Assembly (NCBI RefSeq): GCF_041021895.1 | Contig: NZ_CP157428.1 | Coordinates: forward strand, 3,472,001-3,536,000 | DNA from: Acinetobacter sp. XH1741 | GTDB lineage: Bacteria; Pseudomonadota; Gammaproteobacteria; Pseudomonadales; Moraxellaceae | Direction: 5' to 3' | Length of the DNA stretch: 64,000 bases | Shown: positions 32,848 through 46,027 of the stretch, piece by piece | How the letters are laid out: each line of letters begins with the position of its first letter | How positions within the stretch are numbered: the first letter of the stretch is position 1 | The notes under the pieces: generated by a model | What the model was told of the DNA's origin: nothing | Databases searched by the model: none | What the model saw: only the letters and a program-made list of their open reading frames with translations | Made by a program: the position numbers and the translations under genes

Positions 32848-33808
32848 ACTTCTCAAGACTGTTATTAAAATATAAAGGAATCCACTGATATTGCTCGGTA
32901 TTCACTTTATACACATGACCAATGCCTGGAAATGGTAAGTGTGGAGCAGCTACCCATTGCTGCTTATTTGAAATTTCAGCAAACATTTTCAAACGGGTAT
33001 TAATTGCCTGCTCAGAATTTACGTCAAAGTCAACTCCGGTTTTTGGAGCATCAAACTGTAAAGAATGTGAGTGAACAATATCTCCAACAAAGACAATCTG
33101 TTGACCCTTGCTCTTTAAACGGAAGCTATGGTGACCCGGTGTATGCCCTTGTGTGTTGATCACTTCAAAGCCTTGAATAACATCACCGTCTTTAAATGTT
33201 TTAAATGCTTTTTTCGCTTCATATGGTGCAAGTGCAGCTTTTATATTTTTAACAGTACCTAAATAATTTTCTTTTTGATTTGCTGGTACTGTTTTTTCAG
33301 ATGCCGGATTCAACCAATAATCTGCTTCACGTTCATGTGCATAAATAGTTGCATTTGGAAATACAGCTTTTCCATCTTTAGCAATTCCACAAACATGGTC
33401 TGGGTGCAAATGTGTCAATAAAACCGTTTTCACCTTCGCAAGTTGGTAGCCTGCCAGTTCAAGATTTTTAGCGATTGAGCCAAGTTGTGGACCAAAACAG
33501 CTTGAAGCACCACTATCAACAAGCGTCAAACTTTTGCCGTCATCTACTAAAAATGCATTTACAGAAGTCTGAATGCCCTTCTCATTAACAGCAGCATATT
33601 TCGTTAAAATTTTAGTCTTCTCAGCCTGACTTAAATTTTTAAATAATTTAGGGTCTAAATAAATGGTGCCATCAAGTAAAGAGGTGATGCGATAATTACC
33701 AAATTGATGCTTATAATATCCGGGTACTTGCTGAGCTGAAGCTGGCTCTGCATAGCTTACATGCAAACCACCCATGACAAGTCCTAAGGCTACAAATAGT
33801 TTTTTCAT
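32846..33808 (-). CDS. Secreted metallo-beta-lactamase-fold hydrolase
   Basis: This 320-aa protein has a signal peptide (MKKLFVALGLVMGGLHVSYA). The MBL core carries VLLTHLHPDHVCGI (HxHxDH zinc motif), INTQGHTPGHHSFRL (His ligand), VFVGDIVHSHS (bridging Asp) and WVAAPHLPFPGIGHV (last His ligand). It resembles the lactonase/AHL-lactonase-like group of periplasmic MBL hydrolases. The natural substrate cannot be read from sequence, and there are no signs of beta-lactamase specificity such as the class B loop. It is monocistronic, with its stop next to the shared terminator. Confidence 0.88.
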   Translation of the reverse strand: MKKLFVALGLVMGGLHVSYAEPASAQQVPGYYKHQFGNYRITSLLDGTIYLDPKLFKNLSQAEKTKILTKYAAVNEKGIQTSVNAFLVDDGKSLTLVDSGASSCFGPQLGSIAKNLELAGYQLAKVKTVLLTHLHPDHVCGIAKDGKAVFPNATIYAHEREADYWLNPASEKTVPANQKENYLGTVKNIKAALAPYEAKKAFKTFKDGDVIQGFEVINTQGHTPGHHSFRLKSKGQQIVFVGDIVHSHSLQFDAPKTGVDFDVNSEQAINTRLKMFAEISNKQQWVAAPHLPFPGIGHVYKVNTEQYQWIPLYFNNSLEK

Positions 33809-33916
33809 CTCTTGTTCTCTATCAAGTTATAAAGTCAAAATCTTTTAAGAAAGATTTAATATTTTTTTTAAAGGCCGCGTTATATAATGCATGAAAAGTG
33901 TTAAAAATATAAGTGA

Positions 33917-34291
33917 ATGGACAGTTATTCTCCCTACAAAGGCAAAAGCGGACTAAAGCGCATCTTGAATGCGACAGGTTATTCAATTTCAGGATTTAAG
34001 GCAGCTTATAAAAATGAAGCCGCTTTCCGGCAAATTGTTTTAATTAATGTTGTGCTTATCCCGACTAGCTTTTTCCTAGATGTGACTCGTGGTGAACATG
34101 CACTTATGATCGTTGTATGTTTATTTGCAATTATTGTAGAGCTATTCAACTCTGCGATTGAGGCAGTAGTTGACCGCGTATCACTTGAAAAACATCAACT
34201 CTCTAAAAATGCAAAAGATATGGGAAGTGCTGCTCAATTTGTTGCACTTTCTATTATTGCAGTTACGTGGCTTATTATTTTATTAGGCTAA
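33917..34291 (+). CDS. dgkA: Diacylglycerol kinase (DgkA)
   Basis: This 124-aa integral membrane protein has an N-terminal amphipathic stretch KSGLKRILNATGYSISG and three membrane helices (about residues 33-50, 55-72, 100-122). The active-site motif ELFNSAIEAVVDRVSLE and KDMGSAAQFVAL are hallmarks of the DgkA family. It phosphorylates diacylglycerol to phosphatidic acid, recycling lipid released during envelope glycan synthesis. Length and motifs are normal. It is followed by a long terminator hairpin. Confidence 0.95.
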   Translation: MDSYSPYKGKSGLKRILNATGYSISGFKAAYKNEAAFRQIVLINVVLIPTSFFLDVTRGEHALMIVVCLFAIIVELFNSAIEAVVDRVSLEKHQLSKNAKDMGSAAQFVALSIIAVTWLIILLG

Positions 34292-34296
34292 AAAAA

Positions 34297-34324
34297 ACCA
34301 TGCTTATAAAAGGATAAGCATGGT
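34297..34324 (+). terminator. dgkA terminator
   Basis: ACCATGCTTAT / ATAAGCATGGT, 11-base perfect stem directly after the dgkA stop. The T-run is weak on the plus strand, but on the minus strand seven Ts follow. Confidence 0.7.
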
Positions 34325-34411
34325 GTAACAAAAAAGAGGAACTACAGCTACTGTTCCTGACTATAAGTTTAAGAATATCAACTTAACTTTTTCTTAATTT
34401 ATATAAGAAAT

Positions 34412-34443
34412 AAAAAAATCCCTGCAAATGCAGGGATTTTTTT
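34412..34443. terminator. groESL operon terminator
   Basis: AAAAAATCCCTGC / GCAGGGATTTTTT stem 21 bp after the groEL stop. Confidence 0.9.
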
Positions 34444-34463
34444 ATTTAGACGTTGATGTTGAA

Positions 34464-36116
<1,653 letters not shown>

Positions 36117-36156
36117 TTAAATACTGAATCTGATAATGAATTGAGTTATGGATCGA

Positions 36157-36447
36157 TTAGCCTTCTAATACAGCTAAGATGTCTGACTCTTTCATGATTA
36201 AGAGTTCTTCACCATTTACTTTAACTGTTGTACCTGCATAAGTACCGAATAACACCTTGTCACCAACTTTAACATCCAAAGCACGTACACCGTTATCAGT
36301 GATTTGACCATTACCTACTGCAATTACTTCACCTTGAGATGGTTTTTCAGCAGCAGAACCTGGCAATAAAATACCACCAGCAGTTTTGGTTTCTTCTTCT
36401 ACACGACGAATCACAACGCGATCATGTAATGGACGAATGTTGCTCAT
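36157..36447 (-). CDS. groES: Co-chaperonin GroES
   Basis: This 96-aa protein starts at [15 protein letters not shown]; the open frame extends four codons more, but this ATG is the family's usual start and follows GATGGAG. It contains the mobile loop [23 protein letters not shown] (read in parts) and ends with [10 protein letters not shown]. It caps the GroEL ring. It is the first gene of the operon, downstream of a sigma32-like promoter at 36533-36558. Confidence 0.97.
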
Positions 36448-36532
36448 AGTTAACTCCATCAGACTTAGTCTTTTTGATTAATTGTTATTGCTTTAATCCA
36501 GAGCAATAACAAAATATTTAGATGACACTTTT

Positions 36533-36558
36533 GTGGGGATGAAAAAAATGCCTTCAAG
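36533..36558 (-). promoter_or_regulatory. Sigma32-like heat-shock promoter of groESL
   Basis: Read on the minus strand: CTTGAAG (complement of 36552-36558), 13 bases, then CCCCAC (complement of 36533-36538). The E. coli RpoH consensus is CTTGAAA-N11-16-CCCCATNT. The match and position, 86 bp upstream of groES, support heat-shock control. Confidence 0.75.
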
Positions 36559-36632
36559 GGGAAATAAGAAAAATTTTCTTCTTTTTTGAATATTTTTTAA
36601 ACAATCAAATATTTAATCTCATCTAAACCAAA

Positions 36633-37391
36633 TCAATATAAGGTGAATTCAGCCAACTGTTCATTGAACCTATAATGCTGAATCTTTCCTGTATTGGAAA
36701 CCGTGTTAAAGCTATTTGGATTATGGTGATATAAACGAGTAGAAGTCGCTGTACCGGCATGAATATCATAAATAGGATGATCTATGTTCAAATGATAGAT
36801 CTGGGTTAAATCATATATAGCCGTTTTGTGGAGATGCCCATGCAGCATTCCAAATAGTCCCGTTGTACTCCACTTTTCTAAAGCGATTTTTCCTAAAATC
36901 GGACAATCCCTTGTTCCATGTTTATTATCTGGAGATGTATAAAAAGGTTGATGGAAAACCACCAATTTTATTTTGTCTTTCGGTCCCTTCTGTAAACGTT
37001 CATACGTATCTTGAATTTGTTCAATCGAGATATGCCCACGTGTGTGATAGCGGCGGCGTATACTGTTCACCCCAACAATATAAAAATGTTCAGTTTCTAA
37101 AGTCGGCTCTAGTTCACCAAAAAAATATCGATATCGGTTAAATGGAGAAAAAAAACGATTCCAGACATGATACAAAGGAATGTCATGATTTCCTGGTACA
37201 ACAAGATAAGGAATATTAAGGCTATCTAAAAACTGTCGACATTTAAAAAATTGTTGATATCTGGCACGTTGGGTAATATCTCCACTCACAACAATCACTT
37301 CAGGCTGTTGCTGGGTACAAAAATGTCTAATTGCCTCTAAACACTCTTGTTTTTCTGTCCCAAAGTGTAAATCAGACAGCTGTAATAACAT
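36633..37391 (-). CDS. Calcineurin-like metallophosphoesterase
   Basis: This 252-aa protein has all metallophosphoesterase motifs: LSDLHFG (DxH), VVSGDITQRAR (GDxxxR), VPGNHDIPLY (GNHD), VVFHQPF and MLHGHLHKTAIY (GHxH). There is no signal peptide, so it is cytosolic. The family includes cAMP phosphodiesterases, UDP-diacylglucosamine pyrophosphatases and others. The lack of further signature leaves the substrate open. Its start lies 20 bp inside the end of the upstream lipid-kinase gene, so the two are translationally coupled and may act on related lipid-derived substrates (inference). Confidence 0.88.
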   Translation of the reverse strand: MLLQLSDLHFGTEKQECLEAIRHFCTQQQPEVIVVSGDITQRARYQQFFKCRQFLDSLNIPYLVVPGNHDIPLYHVWNRFFSPFNRYRYFFGELEPTLETEHFYIVGVNSIRRRYHTRGHISIEQIQDTYERLQKGPKDKIKLVVFHQPFYTSPDNKHGTRDCPILGKIALEKWSTTGLFGMLHGHLHKTAIYDLTQIYHLNIDHPIYDIHAGTATSTRLYHHNPNSFNTVSNTGKIQHYRFNEQLAEFTLY

Positions 37392-38310
37392 TCGGCACCA
37401 TAATATTTAAAGCATTTTTCTCTACAGTGAAATTTAAAGGTGTTTTCATCTCTATTATTTCACCATCTAAGGCAACAGTAAGTTTCGATTTTTTTGAACA
37501 CTCAACAATGACATGATCTGCACAAAAGCTATAGACATCTTTTGCATCTTCAACGTTGCCCTGAACCCATTGCCAAAGCATATTTAACAAACTCAGCTTA
37601 TCACTTTTTGTAATGACTACTCCCGCTACTCTTCCCTGTGCTGCACATTCTGCAATTCTTAACTTCATATCACATAGTTGCAATTGGTTATTACCGAAAA
37701 AAATTAAAGGCGCTTTAACCGGATATTTTTTCCCATCTACCGTAATCGACAGTTTCATTGCTTTATTGTCTCTTAATAAAACATCCAAAGCCGAGGTATA
37801 GGCATGTAAAGGTAATCTTCCTAAATATTTATTGTAGAGTTCGCGCTTTTTAATAAAAAGTGGATATAGCCCTAGGCTCGCATTATTTAGATAAATATGA
37901 TCATTGATTGCTGCCACATGCACTGACCGAGGTGTACCTGTAGCAATAATTTCTGCGGCTTCTAAAAGATCTAGCGGAATATCTAAAACTTTAGCGACAT
38001 AATTAAAAGTCCCTAAAGGCAAAATTCCCATTGGAATAGAAGTATTTTTAAGCTTAGATGCAACAGCATTTAAGGTGCCATCTCCACCTGCTGCAACAAT
38101 AACCCCTATATTTTCATTTTTTGAATGTCGATGAATCACGTTATTCATCAAGTCATCAAACAATGTATTTTCATTTAATTCAAATACTTGTATTTCAAAA
38201 CCATGTTCTGTGAATACAGTCATCAGTTGCTCGTAAACATCTTCATGTTTTGAAGCATGAAATCCTGATTTTTCGTTATAGATGATCGAAAGAGGTTTCA
38301 AAGGCCGCAT
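37372..38310 (-). CDS. Diacylglycerol/lipid kinase (DAGK catalytic domain)
   Basis: The start is taken as MRPLKPLSIIYNEKSG (ATG at 38308-38310); the frame is open 34 codons further, but only to a TTG with no ribosome site. The DAGK domain has the IIYNEKSGF motif, the GGDGTLNAVASKL nucleotide-binding loop, PLGTFNYVAKVLDIP, and the C-terminal DGEIIEMKTPLNF. The family (YegS/DgkB-like) phosphorylates diacylglycerol, sphingoid bases or related lipids in the cytosol. It overlaps the downstream metallophosphoesterase by 20 bp. Confidence 0.85.
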   Translation of the reverse strand: MRPLKPLSIIYNEKSGFHASKHEDVYEQLMTVFTEHGFEIQVFELNENTLFDDLMNNVIHRHSKNENIGVIVAAGGDGTLNAVASKLKNTSIPMGILPLGTFNYVAKVLDIPLDLLEAAEIIATGTPRSVHVAAINDHIYLNNASLGLYPLFIKKRELYNKYLGRLPLHAYTSALDVLLRDNKAMKLSITVDGKKYPVKAPLIFFGNNQLQLCDMKLRIAECAAQGRVAGVVITKSDKLSLLNMLWQWVQGNVEDAKDVYSFCADHVIVECSKKSKLTVALDGEIIEMKTPLNFTVEKNALNIMVPNVITAV

Positions 38311-38700
38311 TTTATTATCGTAAAGTGGGATATTTATTCTATTTTGTACATAAAACCACCTATTAAAAGTCTCTTTATGTAAATTTTGAATGAACTTGAT
38401 TTGTTTAATCAATAATAATTCTCAAGAAAAATTTAAGAACTAATTTATTGATTTTTAATAAAATAATTTAAATAAATAACACACATACAACATAAAAATA
38501 TAAAAGTAAAAAGCTTATATAAAACTCTAACCAAATGATTTTAATTAAAAAATGATCGGAATTCCAAATATCTAATAGTTAGTCTTTAGTCTTATTTTTT
38601 TTATGATTTTATGCTTTAATACAGCCACTTTTTTATTTGATCTTTCATTGTACCCCAATGAATGACTTGTACGTTGTACATATTTTGAATAGGCCTCACC

Positions 38701-40533
38701 ATGACCACAGTGAACGCACCAGAATTCGTTCGTCATCCTAAGCTTATAGCATGGGTTGAAGAAATTGCAAACTTAACCAAACCAGCAAAAATCGAATGGT
38801 GTGACGGAAGCGAAGAAGAATCTCAACGTCTAATCGACTTGATGATCGCTAACGGCACCATGCAGAAATTAAACCAAGAAAAACATCCTGGTTCTTATCT
38901 TGCAAATTCTGACCCATCTGACGTTGCGCGTGTTGAAGATCGTACTTACATCTGCTCTCAAAATAAAGAAGATGCTGGTGCGACAAACAACTGGGAAGCT
39001 CCAGCTGTTATGCGTGAAAAGTTAAATGGTTTATTTGAAGGTTCAATGAAAGGCCGTACTATGTACGTTGTTCCTTTCTCTATGGGTCCTTTAGGTAGCC
39101 ACATTGCTCATATCGGTATCGAGTTAACTGACTCTCCTTACGTTGCTGTTAGCATGCGCAAAATGGCACGTATGGGTAAAGCAGTTTATGACGTATTAGG
39201 TACAGACGGCGAATTCGTTCCTTGCGTACATACAGTAGGTGCACCACTTGCTGAAGGTCAAAAAGATGTTGCTTGGCCTTGTAATCCTGAGAAATATATC
39301 GTTCATTACCCAGAGACTCGTGAAATCTGGTCTTTCGGTTCTGGTTACGGCGGTAACGCATTACTTGGTAAAAAATGTTTAGCTCTTCGTATCGCTTCTG
39401 TCATGGGACGCGAACAAGGTTGGTTAGCTGAACACATGCTTATTCTTGGTGTAACTAACCCACAAGGTGAAAAACACTACATCGCTGCTGCATTCCCATC
39501 TGCATGCGGTAAAACAAACTTTGCAATGTTAATTCCACCAGCAGGTTATGAAGGTTGGAAAATCGAAACTGTAGGTGACGATATTGCTTGGATCAAACCA
39601 GGTGAAGACGGCCGCTTATACGCGATTAACCCTGAAGCTGGTTTCTTCGGTGTAGCTCCTGGTACAAATACCAAAACTAACCCGAACTGTATGGCAACTC
39701 TTCATAAAGACGTTATCTATACAAACGTAGCGGTAACTGAAGATGGTCAAGTATGGTGGGAAGGTCTTTCTAAAGAAGTTCCAACAAACTTAACGAACTG
39801 GAAAGGTCAACCTCACGTAAACGGCGAAAAAGCAGCACATCCAAATGCTCGTTTCACTGTTGCAGCAGGTCAATGTCCATCTATCGATGCTGATTGGGAA
39901 AACCCAGCGGGTGTTCCAATTTCTGCATTCATCTTTGGTGGTCGTCGTGCAGATACAGTTCCTTTAGTTTCTGAAGCTTTTGACTGGGTTGACGGTGTAT
40001 ATAAAGCTGCAACTATGGGTTCTGAAACTACTGCTGCTGCTGTTGGTCAACAAGGTATCGTTCGTCGTGACCCATTTGCGATGCTTCCATTTGCTGGCTA
40101 CAACATGGCTGACTACTTCGACCACTGGTTAAGTCTTGGTGCAAAAGTAAGTACAAAAGCTGAAGCTTCTGGTAATAAATTACCAAAAATCTTTAATGTA
40201 AACTGGTTCCGTCGTGATGCTGAAGGCAACTTCGTATGGCCTGGTTTCGGTCAAAACATGCGTGTTCTTGAGTGGATCATTGACCGTTGTGAAGGTCGTG
40301 CGAACGCTGTTGAAACACCAATCGGTCTTGTTCCAACATATGACGACTTGAACTGGGAAGGTACTGAATTCTCTAAAGAAGAATTTGACCTAATCACAGC
40401 TCAAGACAAAGATCAGTGGATTACTGAGATTGAAAGCCACACTGATTTATTTAATAAACTCGGTGATCGCTTACCGAAAGCATTAAAAGAACGTCAAGCA
40501 GCTTTACTTGAAGCTGTAAAAACTGGCTTCTAA
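38701..40533 (+). CDS. pckG: Phosphoenolpyruvate carboxykinase (GTP)
   Basis: At 610 aa this is the GTP-dependent class. Visible motifs are the substrate-binding [18 protein letters not shown] (read in parts), the kinase loop [15 protein letters not shown], the metal ligands in [31 protein letters not shown], and the GTP-binding region near [10 protein letters not shown] and [10 protein letters not shown]. It converts oxaloacetate to phosphoenolpyruvate, the entry to gluconeogenesis, which matters in an organism growing mainly on acids. The CDS starts at ATG 38701 and ends at a strong terminator. Its 290-bp upstream region contains TTGTACGTTGTACA at about 38669. Confidence 0.96.
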   Translation: MTTVNAPEFVRHPKLIAWVEEIANLTKPAKIEWCDGSEEESQRLIDLMIANGTMQKLNQEKHPGSYLANSDPSDVARVEDRTYICSQNKEDAGATNNWEAPAVMREKLNGLFEGSMKGRTMYVVPFSMGPLGSHIAHIGIELTDSPYVAVSMRKMARMGKAVYDVLGTDGEFVPCVHTVGAPLAEGQKDVAWPCNPEKYIVHYPETREIWSFGSGYGGNALLGKKCLALRIASVMGREQGWLAEHMLILGVTNPQGEKHYIAAAFPSACGKTNFAMLIPPAGYEGWKIETVGDDIAWIKPGEDGRLYAINPEAGFFGVAPGTNTKTNPNCMATLHKDVIYTNVAVTEDGQVWWEGLSKEVPTNLTNWKGQPHVNGEKAAHPNARFTVAAGQCPSIDADWENPAGVPISAFIFGGRRADTVPLVSEAFDWVDGVYKAATMGSETTAAAVGQQGIVRRDPFAMLPFAGYNMADYFDHWLSLGAKVSTKAEASGNKLPKIFNVNWFRRDAEGNFVWPGFGQNMRVLEWIIDRCEGRANAVETPIGLVPTYDDLNWEGTEFSKEEFDLITAQDKDQWITEIESHTDLFNKLGDRLPKALKERQAALLEAVKTGF

Positions 40534-40544
40534 TTGCTAAATAT

Positions 40545-40572
40545 AAAAAAGGTCGCCATGTGCGACCTTTTT
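40545..40572. terminator. pckG / glpD terminator
   Basis: AAAAAAGGTCGC / GCGACCTTTTTT stem between the convergent pckG and glpD genes, with T-runs both ways. Confidence 0.9.
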
Positions 40573-40574
40573 TA

Positions 40575-42092
40575 TTATGCTGCATCGTCTTTTAGTCGAC
40601 GTTCAGATAAATAAGCTTCCAATATTTTGACCTGCTTTTCATCAAATGCCAGACCTAACTTAGATCTGCGCCACAGTATATCTTCCGCGGTATTGGCCCA
40701 CTCATACTCACATAAATATTTGACTTCACATTCAAATAAACCATGACCAAAATTTTTCCCTAATTGCTCTAGCGTGTTTCGGTCTTGCAGCATATTCCAA
40801 ACTCTAGTGCCATAAGCATGTGCCCAGCGATTAGCAAGTGAGTCAGATATACCATTTATACGCGACTGAATTTTAGAAATTAAATCATCTAATGTTGTCC
40901 AGTTTTCAGCACCGGGTAATGGCTCATTGGCGGTCCACTCCTCTGCCATATCACTAAAAAATGGAGATAAATGCTCTAAAGCCGCTTCGGCTAGTTTCCG
41001 ATAAGTTGTAATCTTGCCACCAAATACAGATAACAATGGTGCTTTTTTATCTTCTACCTGTAACGCCAAAGTATAATCACGTGTAATTGCTGAAGGATTA
41101 TCAGACTCATCGTCACATAAAGCACGTACACCTGAGTACTGACTTACAATATCAGCTCGAGTTAATTGCTTTTTAAAATGTGAATTAGTCACTGTCAAAA
41201 GGTAATCAATTTCTACATCGGTAATTTCTACCTTTTGTGGATTACCGTTATATTCCTGATCCGTTGTTCCAATTAAGGTATATTTTTCTAAATATGGAAT
41301 TGCAAAAACAATCCGTCGATCTTCATTTTGCATAATAAAAGCTTTATGGCAGTCATATAGTTTCGGCACCACAATATGACTTCCTTGAACCAATCGAATT
41401 TGATAAGGCGATGTTAGATTTAGATTTTCACTAATTATTTTTTCAACCCAAGCTCCTGTTGCATTTACGATGGCTTTAGCACGTATTTGATAAAACTCAG
41501 CTCCGCTCTGCAATTCCAAATGCCATAGTTCTTGTTGTTTATAAGCCTTAATACAACGTGTGCGGGTTACAACTTTAGCACCCTTCTCTTTCGCTTGTAA
41601 TGCATTCAATGCAACAAGACGAGCATCATCAACAGTACAGTCAGAATATTCAAAGCCACGCGTTATAGCTGGTTTTAAAGGACTATCTTCTTTGAAATAA
41701 ATCAGATTTGATCCCAATAATTTTTCTCGTTTTCCTAAATGATCATAGAAAAACAATCCTGCCCGAATTAACCATGCAGGGCGTAGATGCGGTCGATGAG
41801 GCATAATAAAGCGCATTGGTTTAATAATATGCGGAGCTTTAGCTAACAGCACTTCACGCTCTGCTAGAGCTTCTCTAACCAATCTAAACTCTTTATATTC
41901 TAAATAGCGCAGGCCACCATGAATTAATTTACTGCTAGCAGATGAGGTGTGACTGGCTAAATCATCTTTCTCACACAAAAATACGGATAAACCACGTCCT
42001 GCTGCATCATTGGCAATACCGACACCATTAATACCACCGCCAATTACGGCAATATCATATATTTTTGAATAATCATTAAGTTGTGCTGTCAT
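40575..42092 (-). CDS. glpD: Glycerol-3-phosphate dehydrogenase (aerobic)
   Basis: This 505-aa protein has the FAD-binding N-terminus IYDIAVIGGGINGVGIANDAAGRG and the GlpD signatures SSASSKLIHGGLRYLE and LVALNALQAKEKGA. The middle section has IPYLEKYTLIGTTDQEY, and VFGGKITTYRKLAE lies before the C-terminal cap domain. It oxidises glycerol-3-phosphate to dihydroxyacetone phosphate at the inner membrane and passes electrons to ubiquinone. It lies 149 bp downstream of glpK on the same strand, the expected partnership. Confidence 0.95.
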   Translation of the reverse strand: MTAQLNDYSKIYDIAVIGGGINGVGIANDAAGRGLSVFLCEKDDLASHTSSASSKLIHGGLRYLEYKEFRLVREALAEREVLLAKAPHIIKPMRFIMPHRPHLRPAWLIRAGLFFYDHLGKREKLLGSNLIYFKEDSPLKPAITRGFEYSDCTVDDARLVALNALQAKEKGAKVVTRTRCIKAYKQQELWHLELQSGAEFYQIRAKAIVNATGAWVEKIISENLNLTSPYQIRLVQGSHIVVPKLYDCHKAFIMQNEDRRIVFAIPYLEKYTLIGTTDQEYNGNPQKVEITDVEIDYLLTVTNSHFKKQLTRADIVSQYSGVRALCDDESDNPSAITRDYTLALQVEDKKAPLLSVFGGKITTYRKLAEAALEHLSPFFSDMAEEWTANEPLPGAENWTTLDDLISKIQSRINGISDSLANRWAHAYGTRVWNMLQDRNTLEQLGKNFGHGLFECEVKYLCEYEWANTAEDILWRRSKLGLAFDEKQVKILEAYLSERRLKDDAA

Positions 42093-42241
42093 TTCTCATA
42101 TTCTTTTTATTGTTGATCTTATAAAAATTAAAACATCAAATTGATGAAACAACAATCAAAAAAGTAGAATAATCAATTTTAAATTACCACGCATTGAATG
42201 GTTAATTGATTACCCTACTTTTAATTAGTTAAAAGAATAAA

Positions 42242-44134
<1,893 letters not shown>

Positions 44135-45454
44135 ATGGTTGATCAACCTTCTACCGCAACAACTCCACATTCTAATTTAGATACAAAAACTCGTCTAAAA
44201 TCAATTTTGGGCGGTTCTGCCGGTAATCTTGTCGAATGGTACGACTGGTATGTATATGCCGCATTTACGCTCTATTTTGCTCATGCATTTTTCCCCAAAG
44301 GCAGTCAAACTGCTCAACTTCTCCAAGCTGCCGCAATTTTTGCAGTAGGTTTCCTTATGCGTCCCATTGGCGCATGGATTATGGGTATCTATTCAGACCG
44401 AAAAGGACGTAAAGCAGGCCTAACACTTTCCGTCACGTTAATGTGTGTCGGCTCTCTAATGATTGCAGTCACTCCGTCCTATGAAAGTATAGGTGTATTC
44501 GCCCCAATACTTTTAGTCGTTGCACGGTTAATTCAAGGTTTAAGTGTGGGTGGCGAGTATGGGGCAAGTGCTACTTATTTAAGTGAAATGGCAGAAAAAA
44601 ATCGACGTGGTTTCTTCTCAAGCTTTCAATACGTTACCTTAATTGCAGGACAACTCACAGCCTTATGTGTCTTACTCATCTTACAGATGGTATTGAGCGA
44701 ACAACAACTACACGATTGGGGATGGCGAATTCCATTCTTTATTGGAGCGCTTTTAGCCATTGTCGTATTCCGCATTCGTCGTGGTTTGTTAGAAACCCAA
44801 TCATTTAAAAATGCTCAAACAGATGCAGATCAGCCAAAATCAGGAATGTTTGCTTTATTTAAACATTATCCTAAAGAAGCGTTTACCGTATTATTTTTAA
44901 CAGCGGGCGGTACATTAGCTTTTTATACTTACACGACTTATTTACAAAAATATTTAGTGAATACTTCTGGTTTTACCAAACCCGAAGCGACTCAAATCAC
45001 GACTCTCGCCCTATTTATTTTTATGTGTTTACAACCGTTGGCTGGTGGTTTATCAGATCGAATTGGTCGTAAACCGCTTATGATTGCCTTTGGGGTGACG
45101 GGCGTCTTATTTACTTATGTTTTGTTTAATGTACTTGCAAATACTCATGACTATTGGACGGCGTTCTGGTTATGTTTAGGTGGACTAGTAATGGTAACGG
45201 GTTACACATCGATTAATGCGGTAGTGAAAGCTGAACTCTTCCCTGCACATATCCGAGCTTTAGGTGTAGCTCTACCTTATGCAATTGCCAATACACTATT
45301 TGGTGGTACAGCCGAATTTTTTGCACTAAGTTTCAAAGAGGCTGGGCATGAGTCATGGTATTTTATTTATGTCAGTATCATGATTTTCATTTCATTATTG
45401 ATTTATATCTTTATGAAAGACACCAAGCATCACTCAAAAATTACAGAACATTAA
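44135..45454 (+). CDS. MFS metabolite/proton symporter (KgtP/ProP-like)
   Basis: The start MVDQPSTATTPHSNLD is chosen because GGAG lies 7 bases upstream of the ATG at 44135; another ATG 12 bases earlier overlaps that ribosome site. The product of about 439 aa has twelve membrane helices and the MHS-family marks: GSAGNLVEWYDWYVYAAF in TM1, the loop motif SDRKGRKAGL, RLIQGLSVGGEYG in TM4-5, and a second loop SDRIGRKPLM. Members transport 2-oxoglutarate, citrate or proline/betaine with protons. The substrate is not decidable, and position beside glpK alone does not make it a glycerol carrier. Confidence 0.85.
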   Translation: MVDQPSTATTPHSNLDTKTRLKSILGGSAGNLVEWYDWYVYAAFTLYFAHAFFPKGSQTAQLLQAAAIFAVGFLMRPIGAWIMGIYSDRKGRKAGLTLSVTLMCVGSLMIAVTPSYESIGVFAPILLVVARLIQGLSVGGEYGASATYLSEMAEKNRRGFFSSFQYVTLIAGQLTALCVLLILQMVLSEQQLHDWGWRIPFFIGALLAIVVFRIRRGLLETQSFKNAQTDADQPKSGMFALFKHYPKEAFTVLFLTAGGTLAFYTYTTYLQKYLVNTSGFTKPEATQITTLALFIFMCLQPLAGGLSDRIGRKPLMIAFGVTGVLFTYVLFNVLANTHDYWTAFWLCLGGLVMVTGYTSINAVVKAELFPAHIRALGVALPYAIANTLFGGTAEFFALSFKEAGHESWYFIYVSIMIFISLLIYIFMKDTKHHSKITEH

Positions 45455-45570
45455 ATTTTTTCAATTAGAGCTCATATCGTATGTCGATGTTAGCTCTAAC
45501 CCAGTGAATAAGCACAAACAACACTTCTATTTTATGAGATACTTCATATAAGAAAATAAGGACGATACTG

Positions 45571-45993
45571 ATGAATAAAAGTATTTTATGTTTGGCATTA
45601 AGTAGTATATTTATTTTAACTGCTTGTCAGACTACACCTCGACAATATAATGGTTCAACTGGCTACCAGATTGAAAACCAAACAAAAACCTCAGCGACTT
45701 TAGCTTATACTTTAGCTGGCCGCGGCAACCAGCAACTTGATGAACGCAAACTACAACGTGCTTGTCAAAATGTGCTAGGTGCGCAGAAGGTATATAAATT
45801 ATCAGTTTTAAGTATCAATGAAATTCCAAACCCATCTAAAGATGAGCAATATGGAATTAAACTCGGTGAAACTCGCGCTTCTTTTGGTTTATCAAATACG
45901 CCTAGCCTAAATAATGGTGAAGACTATGCGACACGCCAAGCACTTGAAGCACGTCCAAGTACTTTAAAAGTAGTTCGTTATACCTGTTCATAA
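45571..45993 (+). CDS. Small lipoprotein of unknown function
   Basis: This 140-aa protein has a signal with lipobox LTAC (Cys at residue about 19). The mature protein is mostly beta-type with YQIENQTKTSATLAYTLAG, a DERKLQRACQNVLG segment, and a C-terminal VVRYTCS; the two remaining Cys may form a disulfide. AAGGACG precedes the ATG. No family is recognised. It is followed by a bidirectional terminator and stands alone. Confidence 0.7.
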   Translation: MNKSILCLALSSIFILTACQTTPRQYNGSTGYQIENQTKTSATLAYTLAGRGNQQLDERKLQRACQNVLGAQKVYKLSVLSINEIPNPSKDEQYGIKLGETRASFGLSNTPSLNNGEDYATRQALEARPSTLKVVRYTCS

Positions 45994-46001
45994 AATAAAA
46001 A

Positions 46002-46027
46002 AAGACGCTGTTTTTTTACAGCGTCTT
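46002..46027. terminator. Bidirectional terminator
   Basis: AAGACGCTGT / ACAGCGTCTT with a T-rich loop and A-run upstream, so it can act on the lipoprotein gene and on the convergent methyltransferase gene. Confidence 0.75.
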
